Source: Atriophallophorus winterbourni (Eukaryota > Platyhelminthes > Trematoda > Plagiorchiida > Microphallidae). Taken from it: a DNA stretch of 64,000 nt. The notes below the pieces were generated by a model. It saw only the letters and a program-made list of their open reading frames with translations, was not told the origin of the DNA and ran no database searches. The stretch is from NCBI GenBank assembly GCA_013407085.1, contig JACCGJ010003206.1:62001-126000 (forward strand), written 5' to 3'. Below, piece by piece: positions 56,701 to 63,960 of the stretch; positions within the stretch are counted from its first letter, which is position 1, and every line of letters begins with the position of its first letter. Made by a program: the position numbers and the translations under genes.

Positions 56701-59338
56701 AACATAAACTCGTCAAGTTCAGCCTTGAACATGTTCAGACTTGACGCACAAATGATATGTGGTGGCAGAGAGTTCCATATAAAACATACACGGACAGCAA
56801 AGAAGAACCTTCGACAATTTGATCTAGAGTTGAATGAATGATCTGTAGTTAGGCACATCGGATCGGTTCCCGCCTTTGTATATCGGAGTGATTAACCCCC
56901 TTTTCCATTCAGTAGCAACCTTGTTGCAACTCAGTGACAGGTTGAAAAGATCAGAGAGCAGTGAGAATAGAGCATGGGCGCATTGTTTTAGGAGGAACGG
57001 TGGTACTTCATCAGCACCCGGTGATTTTTTTCTATTTAACCTGAGTAGTCTCACCATGACACTCTTGGGTTTCATAGCGATTTCATGTATTTTTCAAGAG
57101 TTATGAGAAGATGGGTGAAGCAGGAGTGTCTTGTACTGAATCCGTGCTGTGCGATAGAAAGAAGCTTATTTTGTTCCAAATGTTTGATAAGTTCGTAAGC
57201 TACAATTCGTTCGAGATGTTTAGACACCACTGGCAACAATGTGAATGATCTGTAGTTAGGCACATCGGATCGGTTCCCGCCTTTGTATATCGGAGTGATT
57301 AACCCCCTTTTCCATTCAGTAGCAACCTTGTTGCAACTCAGTGACAGGTTGAAAAGATCAGAGAGCAGTGAGAATAGAGCATGGGCGCATTGTTTTAGGA
57401 GGAACGGTGGTACTTCATCAGCACCCGGTGATTTTTTTCTATTTAACCTGAGTAGTCTCACCATGACACTCTTGGGTTTCATAGCGATTTCATGTATTGG
57501 GTTCATTTGTGATCTTTAGGGTAGAACACTCTAGAGTAAAATTGAACGAGTTCGTTTGCGGCTTCCAGAGCAGTGGATTTAGTTCCAGTCGTAGTAAGTA
57601 AACCGGAAACGCCTGGATTTACCCTAGCCTTTCTGTTCACAATCTGGATGAGGAGCTTCGGGTTTCGTTCAATTTTATCCATCAGATTGATTTGATAGTC
57701 TTCTTTATCCTCCTGGACAAGTTCAGTAATTTTGTTACTCGTGTGATGGAAATGAATGCAAATGTGCATTTTAGGAAAAATCGTCGTTGAATGATTCGAA
57801 CTACTGCGTCAGCAGTAAGTATAGAATGTATTCTGCATAATTTTCGTTCTGTTAATTTCTCCATCATTTACGCTCAAGGACATCCATTTTGCTGTTGCTT
57901 TCGATTGGTTCCTTGCGAGTTCGTCTCAATATTATTTATATCTAAACTATTAACCAGTTACAAATCAACGTCGATGGAAATGCAATGTGGACCAGTGATT
58001 ACATTTCCCATTCTAATCCTTTTCGTTGAGCACGAAACGGTGTTTTGCTAATTTTGTGTGGGTTGAGATTAAATGAACTCAAAGTTTCTTGACCACAGTG
58101 TTGAACAAATTGATCTCACGATATACAATGCGAGCATCACAAGAGGTCAATCCAGGCTACATTTTCCCCATGTTGCGCAACAGCCTTCCGAAATACTGTT
58201 GCTTCAACTATATTTTGGTACTCACATCTCACGCATTTGAGCGCTTGACGGGATATGAAAATCGTGGTTCGTCGTATTTCTCAATGACTTCAAGGTATAA
58301 CTCGGCTTTTATTGGCTATTATTAGCCAAGGTTCTAATGCTTGGTATTTTCAACTTCTGTCTTGTTCAGATTCGCGGACCACGCTCGTGTGAAAGAGAGA
58401 CTGTTACATAAATAATAAACGATATTTGACATAGTATTGAAACGTTACTCACTTGAGTTCATGGTAGAAATCCACAAAATTTTTGTGCAATATCTTGACT
58501 AATTCCTCTTCGATTTCATCCGGAGTCAAGACCGGTGTCTTTTTAAGACCCGACATGAGGTTGCTCCTATAAAAATGATAGTAAAATGTTTCCACCATCA
58601 GAATGCGTTTCGACATCGATAAACGAGCAACAAGCATATAGACGTCACACTTACTTGTTTTCGATCGCGCTGATTATACCGTGCACGATGCTTCCACTTG
58701 AGAGATTATGATAGTAAGACAGTAATCTTTTGTATGGTACCATCCCCGGTTTGATCACAACTCGCTCTGCATGAGGATCAAAAGGCACTGGTGGTCTGTC
58801 GGTACCAAATCCATAGCCGGTTGCTTCTGTTGGGCTCAATATGCGGGACAAAAAGGACTCCAATCCTTTCGAGTCAATATTTAATCCGTATTCGCGCAGA
58901 ATTCCCAGACATTTGTTATGAGTGACCCGATTCGTGTTCTTATCGTCAGCCCGTTTGAAAGCAACCAACATGGATTGATAAGGTTTCTCAAACTGGAAAT
59001 TGAACAACAAATGGTTTGTAGGATAACTTCCAGTGTCATATATTGTTGAACAACGTTAGGTCAACCCATATTACCTTATATCTGAGGCAATCGATAATAT
59101 TCTCGAACTTTGGATTATGCTCCTCCAGTATGGCGAGACGTGTTTTATAACGGTCACCACAACCGAAAGGCGGCTCCATTGCCCCTCCAGGTCCTTTTGG
59201 TTCCCACGTGACTGGTTCGTTGATAGGAAAGCTTGTTCCACCCGCTGTGGGCAGTTCACTAACGAGTGCTTGGGCTTGTTCCTCTGCGTCTATCGCATGT
59301 GGTGGACGTAGCTCGAATTGCGGCCAATCAGATGGCGC
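32554..59338 (-). CDS. EF-hand protein, EFCAB6/DJBP-like, 12 exons seen, 5' end open
   Basis: Exons in transcript order: 59338-59075, 58992-58655, 58566-58453, 54053-53880, 52940-52813, 49393-49323, 46450-46287, 42656-42382, 41486-41401, 38855-38753, 32933-32880, 32790-32554. All use GT-AG and phases agree except between 53880 and 52940, where an exon of 3n+2 nt is probably missing. About 669 residues are visible. The last exon has a canonical EF loop (DTNKQGAIGLKE) and a second one (DSDMKGCINYHD). Earlier exons have decayed EF hands (FVDHDRSGATKLLWNDF). Tandem partly degenerate EF hands suggest EFCAB6 or a related ciliary/axonemal protein; the name is inference. Introns hold most repeats at 33000-58000. 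Confidence 0.8.
32880..32933 (-). CDS. EF-hand gene, small exon
   Basis: 18 codons, RNGEKIGFADVIGEIKNA, phase 0 both ends, acceptor ATCACAG, donor GCT|GTAAGT. Reads smoothly into the last exon. Confidence 0.8.
32934..33984. other. EF-hand gene intron, unassigned + strand reading stretch
   Basis: An 86-codon open stretch (33232-33492, +) followed by another (33489-33752) matches nothing I know. Low-copy intronic DNA or an old element. Confidence 0.35.
33985..37110 (-). mobile_element. CR1 LINE, best copy, endonuclease plus RT
   Basis: About 3.1 kb on the - strand ending in the tail (AATCTTGA)n at 33990-34010. ORF2 is nearly complete but carries three frame breaks (~36360, ~35820, ~34525). 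No ORF1 is attached, so the element is 5'-truncated upstream of the endonuclease. Confidence 0.85.
34135..37100 (-). pseudogene. CR1 ORF2: AP endonuclease and reverse transcriptase
   Basis: 37100-36345: endonuclease with NAQSLFNKL, DLVAVTETW, IYRPP and GDFNLP. 36366-35818 continues with LDLIFTSEK and SDHLVLAFEF. 35821-34523: RT with [69 protein letters not shown] and FADDVKLW, both catalytic motifs intact. 34530-34135: post-RT block LDRIYHRATKLVRGF to the stop. Only small indels separate the frames, so this copy is young. It lies antisense to PPT1 and in the same sense as the EF-hand gene whose intron holds it. Confidence 0.88.
37111..38752. other. EF-hand gene intron, nothing recognised
   Basis: 1.6 kb of AT-rich DNA without coding signal or known repeat. 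Confidence 0.5.
38753..38855 (-). CDS. EF-hand gene exon
   Basis: 103 nt: completes a Tyr codon, then VNYCNFMKYFSKTLPKEQVL and DERTYQFTNQ|GTAATT. The start phase fits exon 41486-41401. Confidence 0.82.
38856..39479. other. intronic DNA
   Basis: No recognised feature. Confidence 0.4.
39480..40094 (+). pseudogene. CR1 LINE 3' end
   Basis: The frame from ~39500 reads FLRPDMEYAVQHWSPWLKED then MQRIYHRSTKLVHSIRNK, with stops after. Ends with CAATTAAAACCTTGAATGACC, a CR1 tail (to ~40090). Confidence 0.75.
40198..40244 (-). ncRNA. R4 hammerhead ribozyme
   Basis: Identical on the - strand to the + copy at 40486. Core CTGACGA, 6-bp stem II, GAAA, palindromic ACGT as stem III. Confidence 0.65.
40484..40526 (+). 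ncRNA. R4 hammerhead ribozyme
   Basis: Stem I GGT/ACC. Core CTGACGA (40489-40495). Stem II CTTCTG/CAGAAG with loop TGT, plus an outer A-U pair and a bulged G. GAAA (40514-40517). Stem III ACGT with no loop, cleavage after GTT. Such tiny stem III hammerheads are known to work best as dimers. Confidence 0.65.
40755..41060. repeat. R3 inverted repeat with hammerhead motifs
   Basis: Arms 40755-40850 and 40965-41060 are inverted copies (AAGTCAGATTTTTATTAATAA ... against its complement). Each ends in a hammerhead-like core; the right one is better. Confidence 0.7.
40961..41006 (+). ncRNA. R3 hammerhead ribozyme
   Basis: Stem I CATAC/GTGTA-type pairing. CTGATGA at 40969. Stem II CGG/CCG with loop CAATAA and a G/A closing mismatch. 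GAAA, ACCGGT, GTC cleavage triplet. The opposite-strand partner (~40802-40848) has a damaged core (CAGTGAG). Confidence 0.55.
41061..41400. other. intronic DNA
   Basis: AGCTAAATTTCAATTTGCCA at ~41170 repeats 40862 (AGCTAAATTTCAATGTGCAA with AATGAGGATTTATCC), so part of the R3 surroundings is duplicated. Otherwise nothing. Confidence 0.4.
41401..41486 (-). CDS. EF-hand gene exon
   Basis: 86 nt: NILRQFNIPLSEKELHTLCG then GFASREKD; phase 0 in, phase 2 out (TTA|GTATGT). The helix-loop pattern fits the second half of an EF-hand pair. Confidence 0.82.
41585..41925 (-). pseudogene. RTE-like LINE 3' end
   Basis: Reverse complement of the 7150-7480 region: finger remnant AAGEIVSSDSDCLIVRKAVE and the 3' untranslated end. 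Frameshifted. Confidence 0.65.
41985..42256 (+). repeat. CR1 3' end with tail
   Basis: Remnant of the FYSVRVCF block then untranslated sequence ending TTCTTGAATCTTGAATCTTA at 42236-42255. Confidence 0.65.
42382..42656 (-). CDS. EF-hand gene exon
   Basis: 275 nt: TIHDPNLEALRKWRTDLKDK, a charged linker, then WDVIQRAFVDHDRSGATKLL, a partly conserved EF hand (Asp 1, Asp 3, Gly 6). Donor AAG|GTTTGT, phase 0. Confidence 0.85.
42657..43084. other. intronic DNA
   Basis: No recognised feature. Confidence 0.4.
43085..43245 (+). repeat. R1 repeat body without ribozyme
   Basis: CACCACAATACATTGGTCTT to CAGTGGCATACAAGTTTAAC; lacks the cleavage-site half. Confidence 0.65.
43246..43596. other. intronic DNA
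   Basis: No recognised feature. Confidence 0.4.
43749..43790 (-). ncRNA. R2 array hammerhead, stem III lacks one base
   Basis: Same as the copy at 44005, but stem III reads ACGGT on the + strand (one C lost), breaking its symmetry. Confidence 0.6.
44005..44047 (-). ncRNA. R2 array hammerhead ribozyme, canonical
   Basis: On the - strand: stem I GCATAG/CTGTGC (6 bp), core CTGATGA, stem II GAGG/CCTC with loop CAAAAA, GAAA, stem III ACCGGT, cleavage after GTC (between 44011 and 44010). All invariant core bases present. Best ribozyme candidate here. Confidence 0.75.
44450..45164. other. intronic DNA
   Basis: AT-rich, no recognised feature. Confidence 0.4.
45165..45590 (+). repeat. R1 tandem dimer
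   Basis: Two head-to-tail R1 units, GTAGTGGTGTG at 45190 and 45426 (period ~236 bp). The joint is a complete hammerhead; the left end is the 3' half of another (CAGAAACCCGTAGTGG). Confidence 0.8.
45393..45434 (+). ncRNA. R1 hammerhead ribozyme at dimer joint
   Basis: Stem I CCAC/GTGG, CTGATGA, stem II GGC/GCC with C/A closing pair, GAAA, ACCGGT, cleavage after GTA. Confidence 0.65.
45591..46286. other. intronic DNA
   Basis: No recognised feature. Confidence 0.4.
46287..46450 (-). CDS. EF-hand gene exon
   Basis: 164 nt: completes an Asn codon, QGLHLTLAELDYLWNLLDEI then RQVMNYFYNRTRPLVAEMM; donor TCTA|GTGAGT, phase 1. Confidence 0.85.
46668..46757 (+). ncRNA. R1 hammerhead and flank
   Basis: Stem I CCAC/GTGG, CTGATGA at 46682, stem II GGC/GCC (loop AAACT), GAAACCGGTAGTGG, then 40 bases of the next unit. 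Short orphan joint. Confidence 0.65.
46758..47199. other. intronic DNA
   Basis: No recognised feature. Confidence 0.4.
47200..47480 (-). repeat. SINE-like dispersed repeat
   Basis: Shares the AATTGCGAACTCGTAATATT segment and the following ~200 bases (read on the - strand) with the 31250-31500 copy. Confidence 0.45.
47481..48109. other. intronic DNA
   Basis: Possible continuation of the SINE-like repeat to ~47700; otherwise nothing. Confidence 0.35.
48110..48345 (-). other. open stretch next to R2 hammerhead relic
   Basis: 62 open codons on the - strand (48298-48110), function unknown. Immediately upstream on that strand is ATGAAACCGGTCGTTGGG (48305-48322), the 3' half of an R2-type hammerhead. 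The stretch is therefore probably repeat-derived rather than an exon. Confidence 0.35.
48346..49322. other. intronic DNA
   Basis: No recognised feature. Confidence 0.4.
49323..49393 (-). CDS. EF-hand gene exon
   Basis: 71 nt: SYKHYDQPEENMLSKEDFGE then LLS; phase 0 in, phase 2 out (AA|GTAAGC), joining the next exon to give SNQGLHLTLAEL. The exact acceptor (two AGs in a row) is uncertain by 2 nt but phase favours this one. Confidence 0.75.
49590..50450 (+). repeat. SINE-like dispersed repeat, longest copy
   Basis: A LINE-type tail motif (CAAGATTCATGATTCAAGAT) at 49592. Then AACAATCGCAAAACCGAGGT (~49726) and GATAGGCATG / GCGTTCTCTTGT... (~50238, 50415), shared with the other copies. Confidence 0.45.
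50451..52034. other. intronic DNA, nothing recognised
   Basis: 1.6 kb without a frame or repeat that I can name. Confidence 0.4.
52035..52530 (-). pseudogene. RTE-like LINE 3' end with internal insertion
   Basis: On the - strand, 52530-52290 encodes RLRWLGHVYRMENG ... LQYEDVCKSYMKALGIEPAS. The finger/3' end lies at 52180-52035 with a (CAA)n tail. ~52180-52290 is foreign sequence. Confidence 0.7.
52813..52940 (-). CDS. EF-hand gene exon, start uncertain
   Basis: The frame reads MFSLIRIAFIDYLKTLNNNT then KADTEALSVKEGDVSPFLTNFQ|GTATAC, phase 0 out, fitting the next exon. The entry phase (1) does not fit the preceding known exon (phase 2), so an unseen exon lies between or the start differs. 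Confidence 0.6.
53150..53505 (-). repeat. R1 repeat, two degenerate units in tandem
   Basis: Ribozyme relics at ~53193-53228 and ~53434-53472 (period ~241). Cores are damaged (CCGATGA; no CTGATGA in the second). Confidence 0.65.
53506..53879. other. intronic DNA, may hide a small exon
   Basis: Phase logic calls for an exon of 3n+2 nt somewhere at 52941-53879; I could not place it. Confidence 0.3.
53880..54053 (-). CDS. EF-hand gene exon
   Basis: 174 nt: KNGCSPGVIAEDKLRTVIND then FEVTDEQWEKF, YVKPGFVDFDHLLGLFAES. Donor ATC|GTGAGT, phase 2. Degenerate EF-hand pair. Confidence 0.85.
54054..54799. other. intronic DNA and PLE linker
   Basis: The long + strand open stretch from 54461 seems to be a decayed PLE upstream of the domain at 54860; its own sequence is not recognisable. 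Confidence 0.35.
54800..55200 (+). pseudogene. PLE GIY-YIG endonuclease remnant
   Basis: CIYKFTCSCDAGYSISRKTR near 54880-54945, then after a shift ILVHLVDSGRRVKPENAS (55018-55070) and IFRTAEAIVIKIFRPNMCPE. This is the conserved tail of trematode PLE-type polymerases. At least one frameshift. Confidence 0.6.
55201..55790. other. intronic DNA
   Basis: No recognised feature. Confidence 0.4.
55922..55962 (-). ncRNA. R2 hammerhead ribozyme, stem I weakened
   Basis: CTGATGA, stem II GTGC/GCAC (loop AAGCA), GAAA, ACCGGT, GTC. The first stem I pair is G/G instead of C-G. Confidence 0.6.
56515..56557 (+). ncRNA. R2 hammerhead ribozyme, intact
   Basis: Stem I CTAC/GTGG (4 bp with one G-U), CTGATGA at 56521, stem II GTGC/GCAC (loop AAACA), GAAA, ACCGGT, cleavage after GTC. 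Confidence 0.7.
56835..57091 (-). repeat. 257-bp exact direct repeat, copy 1
   Basis: Identical, as far as I can read, to 57242-57498, offset 407 bp. Lies within the CR1 RT N-terminal region. Confidence 0.85.
57242..57498 (-). repeat. 257-bp exact direct repeat, copy 2
   Basis: The in-place copy of the same RT segment; the 150 bp between the copies continue the RT frame. Confidence 0.85.
57771..58452. other. intronic DNA with possible R1 relic
   Basis: GCGCTTGACGGGATATGAAA then ATCGTGGTTCGTCGTA (~58228-58275) resembles the middle of R1; weak. The GTGTGATGGAAATGAATGCA at 57741 is an R2 flank. Confidence 0.35.
58453..58566 (-). CDS. EF-hand gene exon
   Basis: 114 nt: KSNLMSGLKKTPVLTPDEIE then ELVKILHKNFVDFYHEL; phase 2 both sides, donor CAA|GTGAGT. 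Confidence 0.85.
58655..58992 (-). CDS. EF-hand gene exon
   Basis: 338 nt: FEKPYQSMLVAFKRADDKNT then VTHNKCLGILREYGLNIDSK and a Pro-rich stretch RPPVPFDPHAERVV. An EF-hand-like pair with a relaxed loop (DDKNTNRVTHNK). Separated from the next exon by an 88-nt intron. Confidence 0.85.
59075..59338 (-). CDS. EF-hand gene, most 5' exon in window
   Basis: 88 codons: APSDWPQFELRPPHAIDAEE then FPINEPVTWEPKGPGG and YKTRLAILEEHNPKFENIID. The acceptor (TTTTCCATACGCAG) suggests an internal exon. Alternatively translation could begin at the ATG at 59368, 10 codons upstream in frame. Separated from the next exon by an 82-nt intron. Confidence 0.8.
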
Positions 59339-59559
59339 CTGCGTATGGAAAATAGTAATCAATCTCATGTTTCATCCTACTCTGTTAAATATACAGTAAA
59401 CATTTCGACAGAAGCGTAGTGAATCATATTTTCGCGCACGATTAGTGGAGTAAATAAAACACTGATTAAAATTCATATCCGAAATCGACACAGGCTTCTT
59501 AACGTACAAATTTGAATTGCACTAGCTAAACGTGCCATTTGTGCGCGATTGAGTAATGC
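59339..59559. other. upstream intronic or flanking DNA
   Basis: No recognised feature. Confidence 0.4.
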
Positions 59560-59960
59560 GCAGAAAACCACCGCAGCACAATAATGAGCCAGAAGCGCCA
59601 GAACCACTGATGACAACAACCACAAACCCGCAAAAATTCGGGTTCCTAAAGAATTACACGAGAACGGATTAAGTCAACCCATCGTGGGAACCACAGCAAA
59701 TGGACAACTTCAACCACGATTGGTCAAAAGAGCCTAACATGATGCGAACTTGAAGTGTGAACCATTTGGCACGAAATCGAGCGACGAATCCGATCAATGC
59801 GACAGTCGGGACAGAGACACGTTGAGTACAGTGAAGTGGTAACCTGATTCGCCTATACAGATAGGCGTGGGTTTTATTTTTCGTCATGTACGCATTAAAA
59901 AGCCCGTCTGACCTATTGGCGTTCTCTTGTGTGGTGGGATTCGTGGGGGAAAGTGACGCA
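59560..59960 (+). repeat. SINE-like dispersed repeat
   Basis: ACAACCACAAACCCGCAAAA, then GGCACGAAATCGAG and GATAGGCGTGGGT ... GGCGTTCTCTTGTGTGGTGG, the family seen at 11500 and 49640. Confidence 0.5.
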
Positions 59961-60419
59961 ATCGTCAAGTGTGATGCGTAATGTGTGATTGTCTGTGTAA
60001 ACAACGAAACAGCGGTTAGAACAGAAACCGAAGTTTGACCTCCATTGATCCGGCACAATCATCGCATGCCCACCCCCATTACTATTTAACTTATACTGTG
60101 TGCGTTGGTCTACTTCGGACGAAATAGACTACAATTGTTGATAGCTCCCAACATTTCGCATTAAATCATGATAAGATCAAGTATAGATTATCTTAATATC
60201 ATTTATAAATGAAATAAATTAAATCAAAGGTGAGATCGATCGCTTCAAAATCAAATAAAGTCAAGTGTTCAACGAAAATATCAAATAAGAAAAACATTCA
60301 GTGTAGTATATAAAGGCAAATATTTGTGAATATAATATATGAATAATGTTAGAACAAAACCTGATGTTTTCTTATACTTGTGCCATCCAATGCAGCACGG
60401 TCTCACCTGTACATGATCG
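59961..60419. other. unassigned DNA
   Basis: AT-rich, no recognised feature. Confidence 0.4.
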
Positions 60420-60655
60420 AAAAATTATACTACGAATAGGTACTGGGATGAGGATAAACACCACGTAGGTCATTTTTAAGCCTTTGGTGTACTTGATCCC
60501 AACTCACATTATTATTCTGCATTTGACACTGCGGTTCGTTTTACAAATCGTATTTAATAGTGACTCCACTGCAAAACCAGTGTCATAAATCATACCTGAT
60601 ATGACAAACAGCCAGAAACCGGTTTGGATGCGTAAGTTAAAGGGACATGAGTAAT
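60420..60655 (+). repeat. R1 repeat, degenerate unit
   Basis: GGTCATTTTTAAGCC... CTGCGGTTCG... then a broken ribozyme at ~60590-60632 (CTGATATGA, GAAACCGGTTTGG). Confidence 0.6.
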
Positions 60656-60859
60656 AAAACACTTGATACAATGCTAAATTTGTGAAATGTAATGCGATAT
60701 CGCGATATAACCCGTTCAGATTTTTCTAAATTACGACTGGTATGGTGCAGCTAAACGAAACCGTTTCCTTATGAACAAAGCACACACTGATATAATTGGA
60801 TCTTGCAACGTAGTATAATAGTTGAGAACGAAATGTGAATCTGAAGTAATTTGTTGCTC

Positions 60860-61030
60860 ACAATCTCCTCACTTATACACCAAAAACGGTTTCTGGTTGT
60901 TTTACCTTCATTAGTTGGAGACAGTAAGATTAGGTTCAGTGAACGTTGTAAAAGTGGAGGTGTGGTAACAAAGTAAGAATTTGAAGCCTCTGTTTAACAG
61001 GATTCGTACAACGAATAACGGGAATAACGG
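60860..61030 (-). repeat. R1 repeat, degenerate unit
   Basis: Ribozyme relic ~60877-60920 (CTAATGA on the - strand; ACCGTT) and body to 61015. With 60420-60655 it forms a loose inverted pair. Confidence 0.6.
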
Positions 61031-62085
61031 GAATGTTGAATTGGATAAGGTACTATCTTACTGATAGGCACGTCCAACTCTGCGTTGGCAGCACCTTCTC
61101 TAGAAGAATAGACGTCATAAGTGGAGTTTCGCAAGGCTCGGTGCTTGGACCTAATCTATTCTTGGTGTATATGAATGATGTAGTATTGAATGTAACTTGA
61201 TTGATACTGTTTGCTGATTATATTAAAATATGGAAACGTGTCAGGTCTCCTAATGTCTGTCTGGCATTACAACGGGATCTGTGCACCTTATTTCGTCGGT
61301 CCCAGACAAATTAGTTACCATTTAACCCTGCGAAATGCAAAATGCTGCGACTTGGAAAATCTGTGCACAGCACATATCAGCTTGGCAAACAAGATCTCGT
61401 CTGGACCACCGCAGAACAAGATCTCGGTATCTGGGTGTCGTTTAACCTTAAGGCTGGACATCATTGCCGGACAGTGTACAATAAAGCCTGCCGTATGTTG
61501 AGTCTTCTATTAAAGATATTCAGGATTTGTATGCCCGAAACCTTACCGCGGTTTGTTGTGAAATATTCCATCCAAGCCTGAGCACCACGGCAGAGGAAGG
61601 ATATCGAGCTACTTGGCAGGATTTATCATCGTGTGACAAAGTTGGTCTCCCGATACAGCAATTTGCCTTTCAAAGAGCGAATATTAAAACTTAATCTACA
61701 CTATTTTACCCAACGACGGATATGGAGTGAACCACTGTTGGCATTCAAAATCTTGCATACTGAAAACTATTCCCTTAGACACTTACTGGAAAACGTAAAC
61801 ATTTAAAGGCTTTAAGCATTCCGCATTCTCGATTGGATATTGGTCGAAGTTTTTTCTCGGGAAGAATTTGTTTCATTTGGAACATTTTGCAAGAAGAATT
61901 CACATGCTAGGAATTTGGTGCGGTTTTCGCTTCTAAACTGGATGAGCATATGACGAACCAAGCGGTATCTGACAGTCCCTATAGATTTTTGAGAGATTTA
62001 TAATTTTAATCCATATACCTCGTCATCCTATGGTTATTGTTAAGCTTGCTGCTTTTTCTGTCATAAAAATTTCTGAGTTCTGAGT
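61031..62085 (+). pseudogene. CR1 LINE, RT C-terminal half
   Basis: VISGVSQGSVLGPNLFLVYM (~61115), LFADYIKIW (second catalytic motif with Tyr for the second Asp), TTAEQDLGIWVSFNLKAG, IYHRVTKLVSRY. Ends TTCTGAGTTCTGAG at ~62070, a different tail repeat. Stops and shifts throughout. Confidence 0.75.
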
Positions 62086-62525
62086 TAAAACGAATCATGA
62101 TGTTGAAACACGCAATCACATACTGAGTCCTGCTCAAATGCTCCAGGCGTTGATAGATGGCCAAAGTAATGTGTTGTTCACATCCCCTGTGATTACACAC
62201 CACAACCGGTTTCCGGTAATTTTTCGTCAACAGATGGAGACAGTAATATTAGCTGTAGTAAGCCTTGTAACTGCGGAAGGGTGGTAAAAAAGCCAGACTT
62301 TGAAGCCACTGATTAACAGGTTTACGACTCTTCCTGTGTTACAAGGTCCACTGAAATTAATCTTACTGTCTCCACCTGATGACCGCAAACAGTCAGACAC
62401 CCTTGGTAGCGTAAGTGCAGGGAATGCGATCATCCATCAGCGCCAGGAGCGCTTGAGCAGGAATCAGTATGTGGTTGTGTGTTGGAACATCGTGGTGCGT
62501 TGTACGAACCCAGTTAAACAGTGGC
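62086..62525. repeat. R1 inverted pair, degenerate
   Basis: 62086-62305 (-) and 62306-62525 (+). Ribozyme relics at ~62202-62245 (CTGTTGA) and ~62363-62412 (CTGATGA but CAGACACCCTTGGTAG). Old inverted dimer directly behind the CR1 tail. Confidence 0.65.
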
Positions 62526-63204
62526 TTTAAAGCCTAAAGGTGATTCTAATACGAAGCGTGTAGTAACGTCACATATCAGTGAAAATATGGTCACGATCAA
62601 GCATTCAAACCAAAATGCTGGAAAATCTTTGCTTCTTATAATTCTGTCAATAACGATATGAGTCAATTTAATAGATAAATATGATCTTCTTGTAGATGAA
62701 GAGTTGTGATGTATACTTTGAACTAAATCTGATATAACGAGCATGGAATCATGTAGATGTACAAGCACTAAGGTAGAAAATTTTTTTCAAATGTAGCAAT
62801 TATAATGAGAACTGGCGAAATCAGCAATTAGGCATTTTATACATTTACCCACATTGTTTTTACGTTTTATAAACCAAGGCGCACCTGCTCTATCCTAACT
62901 AGATTTGAAACCACATCCTAAATAAATCTTAATCTACCAATAAACAATACCACTTTGAGAAATACGCTGTGTTTTGCGCACTTTCTAATGACGTTATTAC
63001 TTTACCGTTATCAAATTAAAAAATCACCTCACAAGTAATCGCTGATGGTTAAATTTTCATTGCTTTAAATAAATAGTAATAATATGTTTGAAAACGTTGA
63101 TCTTATTTAACACGGTCCATATGAGCAGTTATATTGCTCAAAAACCCAGAAGATGTTTGTGACAGATGTGGGAATCATATTCATGAAAAAGAAAGTTGGT
63201 AATA
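62526..63204. other. unassigned DNA
   Basis: AT-rich, no recognised feature. Confidence 0.4.
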
Positions 63205-63275
63205 AATCGGTTAGTGCAGTTGGTAATGTTTCGCTTCTGACACATAAGCTTCGGTATACCAAGGGTCTCAGTGAG
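63205..63275 (-). ncRNA. R4 hammerhead relic
   Basis: Reverse complement has GGTATACCGAAGCTTATGTG then GTCAGAAGCGAAACATTACC: stem I GGT/ACC and stem II kept, core CTGACGA changed to ATACCGA. Confidence 0.55.
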
Positions 63276-63469
63276 AACATAGATATTTTCAAAATTGCAT
63301 TCACCTGACCAATCATAAGCTGGCTAAGAACGGCACAGGCCATGGTAGGTGCTGTGCACGTCGAGATAGACAGGCGAGATTAAGCTCAACTGACGCATCA
63401 CCGCCTCTACACGCTGTATAATCCCTCAATTATCTGGGTAATGACAGGTGTTAATGACATCCGATGAGA

Positions 63470-63960
63470 AATTAGCTCGATTGCGTACTTCATGCGCACA
63501 TTTACGGGTCACGCACGTTATTATTTATTCGCTGCAGAACCGGACGCCAAATTGTAAAGATTTCAGTCTCGTCCGTCTTGTTGACCGCATTCTTACTAGA
63601 TTTTGTGATCTCAACCGCTTCAGCGTGAAGTCGTTCCATGTCAGGTTTAACCCTCTCGCCTTATCACTTCTACGTTGTCAAGATTAATGCATCCAATACG
63701 TGTTCAGCTAGTGCTGAATTTCTTATCAGTGATTGATATTCACTTGAATTGGGTGGCTGCTTACCGATTCACATTTTGCATTGCTTCATCCAATTACTGA
63801 GTTCTCTTTAACTTTGTCCAATACATATTCCCGAGCAACACTTGGTGTTTATTATATATTCGCAATTCTTGTCGCAGCCTGAAGTTATTTTATATTTGAG
63901 ATGAGGATTGGAGCGTTATACTCATTTTATACGTTACACGTATACCCGTAGTATTCAATA
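63470..63960 (-). pseudogene. PLE GIY-YIG fragment
   Basis: Aligns with the - strand copy at 19190-19340 (TCCAATACGTGTTCAGCTA; TTTGTCCAATACATATTCCC over the YIGQ codons). Heavily mutated; runs to near the window end. Confidence 0.55.

Larger units (their letters stand above)
56565..57770 (-). pseudogene. CR1 LINE with internal exact duplication
   Basis: - strand: 57769-57503 endonuclease-RT linker. 57506-57072 RT start (RLNRKKSPGADEVPPFLLKQ, then IYKGGNRSDVPNYRS...HGFSTRHSCF). Then the first part again (57091-56835), then the 3' end (FFAVRVCFIWNSLPP) and tail at 56566. RT catalytic motifs are missing. Confidence 0.8.

Noticed and set aside
59610..59630. CTGATGA at 59611 as another hammerhead
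   Set aside because: No GAAA-stem III partner downstream; belongs to the SINE-like repeat.
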